The position numbers and the translations under genes were made by a program. The notes below the pieces were generated by a model, which did not search any database, had not been told where the DNA came from, and worked only from the letters and a program-made list of their open reading frames with translations. Positions 55,801 to 64,000 of a stretch of DNA of 64,000 bases are shown here, piece by piece. The stretch comes from Rallus limicola (Eukaryota; Chordata; Aves; Gruiformes; Rallidae). Where the stretch lies: assembly GCA_022605955.1 (NCBI GenBank), contig JAKCOZ010000005.1, positions 48,795,762-48,859,761 of the forward strand, written 5' to 3'. How positions within the stretch are numbered: position 1 is the stretch's first letter; each line of letters begins with the position of its first letter.

Positions 55801-57049
55801 TAGCCTGTATTGCCTGTCAAAACTAAAATATTGTGGTAAACTATTAATACAAAATTGCCAGAGAAATTATTTCAATGGAAGAACACGAGAAGCTGCTGCT
55901 CTGAAATACTAGTATCACAATTGTTGTTTGTTGTCTGTGTAAGCTATCAATCAGTTAGCGGCATTCAGAAGTTCCCTCATACTTCAGTTCCCTCAGCTTT
56001 TTAAATCCAACAGTGTCTCTGTGTATTCAGACAATCCATGTTCTCCTATTTTTGTTTTGTTTCTCATGGGCTTCTGTAACTCTTCCTGTTCTTCTGCCTC
56101 TGACAATCATTAGCTTTGATTACTCTTCTGTCTTCCTTCTTTTTATTAGGAATCTTGCTTTTTCACCTGACACATCTGCCATTTTCTAGACTTGCTTTGT
56201 TATATGTGGGGGCAAACAGATGTAAACTCTGCTTTCCTCATGTATTATAGATATTAGCATTTAGGTGAGGCTGTGCATTTGATCTATCACTCTATTTCTG
56301 TATGTTTTCATTAGCTTACAATTTATACCCTATATACACTACAGGAGTGACATAAGTCAGTTGGACTAGATGATCATTTTAGGTCCTTTACAACTGAACT
56401 ACTCTATGTGGAGCTCAGATGATAATGCACCATAATGTTCTGCCCAGACATTAATAATTCCTTCATAAAATTAGGCTGTCGCTGTTCCCTGATGATTTCC
56501 AATGTACTGTATTTTAAGTTTTGGCTTTTTTTACATCTTGGACTTCAGTTCCATCTTTCATTTCTGGCCTTAATTTCTACCTAGTGGAACATAAAATGCA
56601 GTGACTGTTTCTTCTTCTCTAGTCAGAGTGGGAATGAAATTGGTGTCTCTGAAGCAGTAGTTCTTGGGCCAAGTGCCACTGAGTTCTCATGGCAGTCTTA
56701 CTTTTTATGAATAAACCTGTAGATGAGTAGGGAACCCTTCACTTGAGCACACTGAAATATAATAAGCAGCATGTAATTAACCTTGAAGGCAGACCCAGTT
56801 CTTGCCACAGAATTTGTACCCTGGCCTCAGTTTCCCCGTCTGGCTGCATGCTGCAGAGCTCTTCACCTGCCATTTGAGGTTGAATGGCTCAGTTGTGAGA
56901 CGGGAGCATCCCCTTTGCAAGCCCTGCTGTCGACCTGCATTACAGAAATAAAACCCTGAGCTTCTTTCCAGGACACCCAGACCAACCAACGTGAAAAGCA
57001 CCTGCGGCAGCACCACTCTGGGGCAAATCCACTGCGGTGCAACAAGAGG
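52808..57049. other. Intergenic DNA upstream of KLC1
   Basis: No exon recognised on either strand. A CR1 tail lies at 56355-56408. Other open frames (up to 108 codons, minus 53303-53629) have no family resemblance. Confidence 0.5.
56355..56408 (+). mobile_element. CR1 LINE 3' tip
   Basis: 'agttggactagatgatcatt' followed by 'taggtcctttacaactgaac' is the last 50-60 bp of a CR1 element in plus orientation, strongly 5'-truncated. Confidence 0.75.
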
Positions 57050-58330
57050 TGCCTTCAGGAAACGCCGGGCTTTGCTCTCTGCTGCAGCACGCTGCAGCGC
57101 GGAAGGCCTAAGCGAGGTTTCGCACGGCCCCCGCCCGTCTCCACGGGCAGCGTCAGCGTGGGCCCTCGCACCTGAAGGCCTCGCCTCAGCATCCCTCCCG
57201 CGCGTCTGCCGAGGGCGGCCCCGGGGCCAACCCCAGTACTGAGCCGGCAGACGGGCGCCGGGAGGAGGGTAGGAATACGAGGCCGGGCGGGCGAGTGGGG
57301 GCGTTGCACTCGCGCTCCCCTCACGACAAGCCGCGCTCTCCCCCTCCGCGAAGGAGCGATGATGTCATAGATGGGGGCAGTAGGAAAGAAGGGCGCGCGG
57401 GCGCTTGTGGGAGAAGAGGGGGGAGCCGCCATGTTGGGCGGGGCAGCGGGTGGGAGGGGAGCGCGGGGCGGGCGCAGGGGCGGTGGCAGCAGCAGCAGCC
57501 GGGACGGCGGTGGCTGTCTGCAGCTGTCAGCGCCCGCTTCTCCGGGGTCGCGCTGCGTGCCGACCACCGCGGCTGCCGCGCGGGGCCGGGCCTGTCAGCG
57601 CCTCGGGGTAGGCACTGATGGCGCCGTGGTGCTGACCCGCTTCCTTCCTTTCCTCTCCTCGGTCTTCTCTCCCCTCACCCCCCCAAAAAACCCTTTTCCT
57701 TCCGCCCGCCCATCGCTGACATCCTCCTCCGGTCGCCTTCTCCTCCTCCCCCCACCCCCCCCCGCCCCGGGCTGCGCGGCCCCCGCCGCCTCTGCCAGCG
57801 CTGCGCACATCGCCCGAGCCTGCAGCACCGAGCGGTGAGCGAGGGGGGCTGCCCGCTCCCGGGGCCGGCCCAGCCGGGGGGCGGCGGGGATGAGAGGCGG
57901 AGGGGGGGGTGGGGGTGGGTGGGGGAGAGCGTGTTTTAATTATTTTGCGTTTTCATCTTCCGTTACGCAAACAACAAAAGGGCGCGGGCCGGCTGGTCCC
58001 TCCGCAGCGCCGCTGACAGCCATCCCCTTCCCTGCGCGGTGGGGTGGGTTTGGCTGCTTTTTTGGGGGGGCGGGGGGAGGAGGTTGTTTTTCGGTGTTCT
58101 GTGTGAAGCTGTGTCAGCTCCGCTCACTGTTCGGCTGCGGGAAGGAGGAACCTCCCGGCGGGGATGGGGATCGGCTCGGCTTTGTCCCCCTTTTCCTCGC
58201 CCGGCTCCTTTCGGTGCTGCGGCTCGGGCCGGGCGACGCCCAGGGAGGGACCCGGGGCAGAGCCGGGCTGAGAGAGGCTGCTGGCCTCGCCCCTCCTTCG
58301 TGGTCTGCTCGTCCCTGTGAGGCGTCCGGC
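57050..58330 (+). promoter_or_regulatory. KLC1: KLC1 CpG-island promoter
   Basis: About 1.3 kb of very GC- and CpG-rich sequence lies between A/T-rich flanks. In vertebrates KLC1 lies next to COA8 in the same orientation, so this island is most simply its promoter. A CRE-type site TGATGTCA is at 57360-57367, and a YY1-type CCGCCATGTT at 57426-57435 follows about 60 bp later. These probably bracket the start-site region. No TATA box is seen. The 155- and 170-codon open frames here are GC artefacts. Confidence 0.75.
57440..57834 (+). other. KLC1: KLC1 noncoding first exon (predicted)
   Basis: KLC1 encodes kinesin light chain 1, the cargo-binding TPR subunit of kinesin-1. In mammals its first exon is 5' UTR. 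Here a GC-rich stretch ends at the strong donor GAGCG|GTGAGC (exon end 57834); an earlier donor CTCGGG|GTAGGC (exon end 57607) is an alternative. The transcription start is not determinable; 57440 is a nominal left edge just after the YY1-like site. No KLC1 coding exon is recognised in the window, so the identification is by synteny. Confidence 0.5.
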
Positions 58331-58849
58331 GCTTTGTTTTTACTTCACGTACTTAGCTTAGGTGCTTTATTCTGTCGGCGGGAGACGGCTCTTTCTTGGG
58401 TTTTGTCAGTAGTCACCGGGTTTATATATTATAGGTCGCTTACCACGCAGTAGTCGGAGGGGAGTCGTAGACTTGGGTCTTGGCCAGATTTCTAGACTTC
58501 TAAAATAAGGAGGAAAAGCATTAAGAGCACTTTATTGTAGCATAATGACACGAATACCTAACTGACTTCATCGATAACAGTATCACATGATGGAGATTAA
58601 TTAGGCACTTTAAAATCTTAGTCCTTCTGGCTTTGTGTTTCTAATGGTTTTTAGGTACCCACATACCTGGTTTGTAGATCTGCATAGTACTTGTCTGTAA
58701 GAGCAAAAAAGGAACTTCCTGACTCTGTATTGAATCCTGAGTTATAAGCGTGTTGAAACATAGTGTAATGACCAAAGCAGCATCACCTAGTGTAATGCCC
58801 CTGCCTGGCTTTTTGAAAGACCACTAAATCATGACGGTGCTCTTAGTCT

Positions 58850-58876
58850 TTTTTTTTTTTTTTTTTTTTTTTTTTT
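58850..58876. repeat. Poly(T) tract
   Basis: A long uninterrupted T run of about 27 bp in KLC1 intron 1. It has no flanking retroposon body that I can recognise. Confidence 0.9.
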
Positions 58877-61800
58877 GTGATGCTGTTAATGATTTCCATT
58901 AATCTATATGTTTTAAATTGAGCAGTGGTACTCAAGTACTGCACATGGAATCAGAATGCAGAATCAGAAAATGAAAACAGCTAGAAAAAAGTAAAAGCTT
59001 GTGTTTATAGTTTGCTATGAACAGCAAAGTGGTGAGCAGATGTCATTCATGATCTAAAATACTTTCACACTTATACATAAAATGAACAATATTAAAGTAA
59101 TTTTAGTGTTCTTGCAAGTGGCAGAAGATTTGGTAACGATTACTCTTGGAAGTAATTGTCTCTTTCACTTCCACTTTTGTCTTTGCACTTCACTTAGATA
59201 GGAAACTTATACCCGAAGGGTATTGGAAGCTAAAAAGGAACCTTCGAGATTTGGACAGCATGGCATTTTAATTAAAAAACCAAACCAAAACTAAACACAA
59301 TCTTTTTGAATGCACGATTGATTTCAAGCCCCTTTGGAAGATAGCTTTATTTTAATTGATTATGAATTTCAAAGCTTCAGCGAAACATGATAGGGGATGT
59401 TATAACGCTAGGATTATAGATACAATTGAAAGTAACACATTCAGCATTTACTGGCAGCAGAGAGAAAGCTGATCTATCTGGTGATTCTGAACAGGAGACC
59501 TTGTATTTTCTAAGTCTCTTGCACAATTATCTTTGTGAACATGTGGCTTAAGAGAACCTTTTTGTGAAATTACAACAGATATGGAGAACTCTAGCATTTC
59601 CATTATATATGCATTTTAGATAATGTGGAACTATGTGGGTAAGCACAGGGAATTTAAATTGTCAGTTCCTGAAGCTCACACAACAATGCAGTATCACTTC
59701 TGCATCATGTTGCAGTTAAAGTTTGGCAACCTTTCTATTTCCAAAGGACGATGATGGAACTGGACAATTCCAGTAATAAGAAATTCTGATGGCAGTTTGA
59801 GCTTACCATCCCTTCACTTTCTAATCAAAGAAAACATGTTATATGTAATTAAAATGAGAATAAAATTACCCTTCACGTATCTCATGAAATTGTCTCATTT
59901 GCTGTTTGTACTAAGAGATTGTAATGGTGCCTTATTAATGGAAACTGATTTTTAAGAAGTTCCATGTTTGACAAAAGAGGAATTGCATACAAAACTGTAG
60001 ATTAAGTTTGCAGGCATGCAGAATATGATCTTCTGGATGTTTTTGATGTGTAAGAATTAATATAATGCTTTATAGGCAGTTAAGGCATGTAAAAGCAATT
60101 GCTGCTTTCTGTTTATGAGAAACATGCCATGATAATGTCAGAAAACACTCATGCAGTATACATATCTTCCTGTACATCTTATCTGTGTGCATCTATTTGT
60201 GTATACACACGTACCTACATACGTCTCTTACTTAATTGGGAGTTTGGGGAAATCTCGTAGCCTTGTATTCAGTTCTGAGCCCATTTAATGCAGCTTCGGT
60301 TTCTCTTGAGACATGGGCTTGTGCAGTTTCTCTTTGATCTCTTCCTCTGTTTGGCTTCTCTGGCAGACGTGCAATTGGATTTATGCAGGGATTAATAGCA
60401 TCTCTTCAGATGCACAGCTTGTGATTATTTTTTAAACTTAATTCAGTGTGCAAGTACTTGTTAAATAATAACGTATAAGGCAAGTGGAAAGTGAGGAAAT
60501 TCTGGTAAATTCATAAACAAAATACATTTCTGCAATTTATGTTGAGGAGCATAGAGGTAGGTAGTGATGGGGACAAGCATGCTTGGTCTACTTAAATAAA
60601 CATCTCTTGTAGCCTGTCTGCCTCCAGGATGTTGTTCACTGTGACACAACTATGATAAAAACGGACCAATTCCATCATCATTGCAACAAAGTAGCTAGTC
60701 ACAGAGTTTCCCCAATCCAGTCTGTATAAAATCTTGTGTTTCCAAAGTATTTTTTTTTACAATAGCATTGTATTTCCCTTGACCAAACTTTAGAATAATG
60801 TATCTTTTGAATGTTAACTTTCATTTTGCTTAAAACAAAAGCGTGACATATAATACCTAATAGGTTCTTTGTGGTAACCAAGTACCAGGCAAAGACAGAT
60901 TCTTCATTCTAAAAATAAACCTTTTGGACTTCAAAATAGGACCAATTATAATAGTGATATCCTAAGCCACAGTTGCCTTCAGGTATTTTTGAGGTATTGA
61001 AGCTTTCCCAGTAATTTGTCTAGTGAAATGTTTTCCTATCTGAAAGCAAGCTGTATAAATAAATGTGGTTGCTTTGAAACATTACTTAATCAATAAATGC
61101 CTAACCTGAAAAAGGTGCACTTATGCTGCCTTATATCTGCTGAGATGCTTTTTTGTTGCCTTCATTTTGCAGGATTTGAATTGGGACTTTGATAGTCAGA
61201 GCCAGAATTACGGACACTTTCAGTGATGGAGGAATTATTTCCTTAGGGTTTTGAGTGAAGTGCTTTGCAGGCATCAGGCATAAGATGACACTATACTTGT
61301 TTTTTTTTATGCTAGACAATTGGTATGTTTAATTCTTAGTAACTGGCATTCCATACAGGCCATAGTGAATAGGCAAGCAGGAGAACTGAGGATGTAGGCT
61401 TTCACTACCTGTAATTTATTTGGGAATATGAACAGCAGATGTTCTCAGAGGACAAATGCTAAAGCACAGTTAAGACTAGACATAGTAATTTCTTATGATG
61501 TATAAAGAAAGTTAATTTTTGATAATTGACAGTTTCTTCAGAGGCAGTCAGTTAAGAAAACAGATGCAAGTAATAGTGTCTCTGTGTAGATTTAATCAGT
61601 TTCTTTGAATCCAGTTTATCTCCTGTGGACTCTGCTATTTATCTCCAGTGCAATCAGAAGCAATTTTTACTCTGGAAGCTGTGCTTGGATGTGCACATGG
61701 AATTGAATTTATTTTGTCAAGCAGTTATTGTTGGTTATCTTTCTTGCTCAAAATTAGGGAGACTGGGATCACGTCATCTTCTATTCCAAATATGCTCTCC

Positions 61801-62025
61801 CTTTGTCTACTTAAATGTACAGTTTTTTTTTTTTTTTTTACATGGTTTCTCAATATCAAGTCTTGTTTACAGGTAAAAGCAGTAAAATATCTTTTGTGGG
61901 CAGACTGAAAAGCAGTTTCCTATTTTGGTTCTTCTGGAAATACCTGCCATAAAATCCATTTGTTATATTAAGATTGTGTTTCTGGGATGATGTCAGAACT
62001 ATAGATGATGTTACTAAATTTGAAA

Positions 62026-62115
62026 GTGAATAGAGCAAGGGATGTGACCAGTCTAGTGAATAGAGCAAGGGATGTGACCAGTCTAGTGAATAGAGCAAAG
62101 GATGTGACCAGTCTA
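62026..62115. repeat. 30-bp minisatellite, three copies
   Basis: Three head-to-tail units of 30 bp (start GTGAATAGAGCAAGG, end GACCAGTCTA) lie at 62026-62055, 62056-62085 and 62086-62115. Copies 1 and 2 are identical and copy 3 differs by one G to A. The 30-bp period keeps one plus-strand frame open across the copies, but there is no other sign of coding. Confidence 0.95.
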
Positions 62116-64000
62116 GTCAGTAGTACTTACTGGCTTCCTTACATATCAGTAGGGGTAGGGTGGTGGCTAATTATACATACCTTCCTTACTATGGCATGTA
62201 CCACACCAAACCATTTAAAAAGTGAATGTTGCACTAATCAACATTCAGAAGGGCAAGAAATGTCTGAACAAAAAGCTACACCTTTTGGTGCTACTTTAAA
62301 AGACTGATTTTGAAATACAGCTTTTTAAGGGCAGTACTTAGTTTTTTGGAATTACCAGGTAACTGTCTATCTCAATTCTTAGTAACTGGCATTACATACA
62401 AACACTGATGTTGTGTTCATAAACTGTTTCTTAAATCCCATGCAGCTATTCCTTTTGGCAGCATATTACTGCTAGTATTTTATATTGTGTTAATACTGTG
62501 CTTTGCCTGGAGATAGCACAAGCAGTTAAATGTTAACAAAAACCTAAGGTTATTTGCAACATGCTGTTGTTTGTGCATGTGTGCCTTTCAACAGTATAGA
62601 GGGGGATGGTTTTAAACTTTCTAAAGGATTCCAGTAGCTGTGTTTCTGCAATATATCTTGAGTTTGCTCCTTCCAGTTGACAGCAGTTGAATGGTTTACA
62701 AAGCATCTCATACAGATTTATGGACTAGCAGGGGAGGAGGGAGGAAAGGTCCTGTCTTGGGGATAGTTCTGCTTTGCCTTCCCCACTCCCCCCCAGCCAA
62801 ATAGAATGTTGTGTTTAATACTGACTACTTCCATGGATGTTTCTTTATTAGACAATATCAGGCTATTCTGTGTAGGGAATTTATAGTTTATCTCTCTTAC
62901 AGCTCGAGCAGCTTCCATTTCAGAGAGATTGCTATTACTCCCTCATCTCTCTTGTATTTGCTGCAAGTGCATTTTACTGTAACATCACTTTTTACATTTA
63001 AGTTGTTCATGTACTTAAACTGGATGTTCCTCCCTGCCCCCCACACCCATGTTTAGAGGGAGAAGTGGTTAAAAAAGTGGGATTCCTCCCACCACTCTGC
63101 ATGGGCATGGGTTGCAGCTGTGTGTAGGCAGATTAAAGCAGCTAGTGGGATGGTAAACTGTGAGTAAATAGGGGAGGTTGCAGATTTGCGGTAACAGGAG
63201 GACAGCAACTTCCTGAAATGTTTCTACTGACAGAACACTGATATATAATCAATATCTAAGGACAGAGTCGAACTTTTCTTCAGTCTCTGTCCTCGTTTAT
63301 GTAGTTTCACACTCAAGTTTATTTCGTGTCCTCATTCTGTTAACACCACTTACTACATGGCAGCGTGGTGAAATGGGTGTATTTTGGGTGTGTTTGTGTC
63401 CTGGACCTTATCCTTTTCTGTCCCATCACTTCTCACTGAAAAATAATCCAGGAAATGGAGTACTTGTGCTGGCATGATGGAGGATGAGAATAAAATGCAT
63501 GGCTGCATGAGGAACATTACTTGTTATCTCTAGCCATAGCCTTTAGGAGTGCATGCCCATGGTCTTGTGTTTGCTGGAAGCCAGACCAAATGATTTAATG
63601 TCCATTTCGTCTCTTAAGTACATGGAAGGCAATAATGAGTGGAAGATACAAGAATGCTGTTTATATTTGCAGTTTCCCTGGATGTAGTTCAGTTGCATTC
63701 AGTATAATGAATATCTCTGTATTGAAATACAGAGGACATGGAGTACAGGAGTCTTGATGATGGTTGGCAATGTGCCAGCACACATGATGGTGACCAGGAG
63801 TTCTCACCAGAGAGATGAATGAATGAAAGGATCCTAGGGAAAACAGGTTGATTCAGAGGAGTGGTCTGTAAAGGTTTGGTGTGCAGACCAAATTGCTATG
63901 CCTACTGTGACAGAGATTTGTGTTTAACAGAGAGTGTGATAGAACTGCTCCATAGGAGTCCTGTCTGTGACTGTTCTGAAGTGCAGAATGCTTGTGCTTG

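Larger units (their letters stand above)
57835..64000 (+). other. KLC1: KLC1 intron 1 (5' part)
   Basis: From the donor to the window end there is no coding exon that I recognise; the KLC1 initiator exon must lie beyond. The first 500 bp is still CpG island. Other contents are a T-run at about 58850-58876, a 30-bp minisatellite at 62026-62115 and a 27-bp near-repeat (61331-61357 and 62374-62400). No CR1 or LTR was noticed. Confidence 0.55.

Noticed and set aside
57055..57838. 170-codon minus and 155-codon plus open frames at the KLC1 island
   Set aside because: Same GC effect; composition is low-complexity Gly/Ser/Arg/Pro and overlaps the predicted noncoding exon.

Overview
This window is nuclear DNA from a bird. 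It holds the conserved vertebrate block BAG5 - COA8 (APOPT1) - KLC1, which lies on human 14q32.33 in the same order and orientation. Avian origin is supported by CR1 LINE 3' ends with the usual 'ggttggactagatga' type tail, by ERVL-type LTRs of a kind I know from Neoaves, and by an alpharetrovirus-like element with a tRNA-Trp primer site. The species cannot be fixed from the sequence alone.

Layout. 1-27,000 is gene-poor; I find no exon of TRMT61A or CKB, the next genes upstream in other vertebrates, so the window probably starts beyond TRMT61A. It contains one CR1 fragment, one LTR fragment, a few motif-level regulatory candidates (an RFX X-box and a full CRE near 6.5-6.7 kb, a CTCF-like site near 10.28 kb) and unexplained short ORFs near 23.4-24.1 kb. 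27,003-32,400 is BAG5 on the minus strand: a long 3' UTR, an intronless 450-codon CDS (31,595 to 30,243), one 5' intron and a noncoding first exon. A CpG island (about 31,850-32,950) is the shared divergent promoter of BAG5 and COA8. COA8 lies on the plus strand in five coding exons (32,444-39,418; 194 aa), all rebuilt here from splice sites with phases that agree. 39,550-57,000 is the COA8-KLC1 intergenic space. It holds one ERVL-type solo LTR split by a second LTR of the same family (46,162-47,285), and a complete but strongly internally deleted endogenous retroviral element of 3,453 bp (49,349-52,801) with two identical 253-bp LTRs and a 6-bp target duplication. From about 57,050 a second CpG island marks the KLC1 promoter and its noncoding first exon; 57,835-64,000 is most likely KLC1 intron 1, with no coding exon seen.

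How it works together. BAG5 (HSP70 nucleotide-exchange cofactor) and COA8 (mitochondrial cytochrome c oxidase assembly factor) are transcribed head-to-head from one island. KLC1 (kinesin light chain) has its own island. The most noteworthy item is the young non-autonomous retroviral element. It keeps the cis signals needed for retrotransposition (LTRs, tRNA-Trp PBS, polypurine tract), but has only broken gag-like and RT-like coding remnants, a very short 5' leader, a C/A-rich tract and about 1.4 kb of internal sequence I cannot assign.
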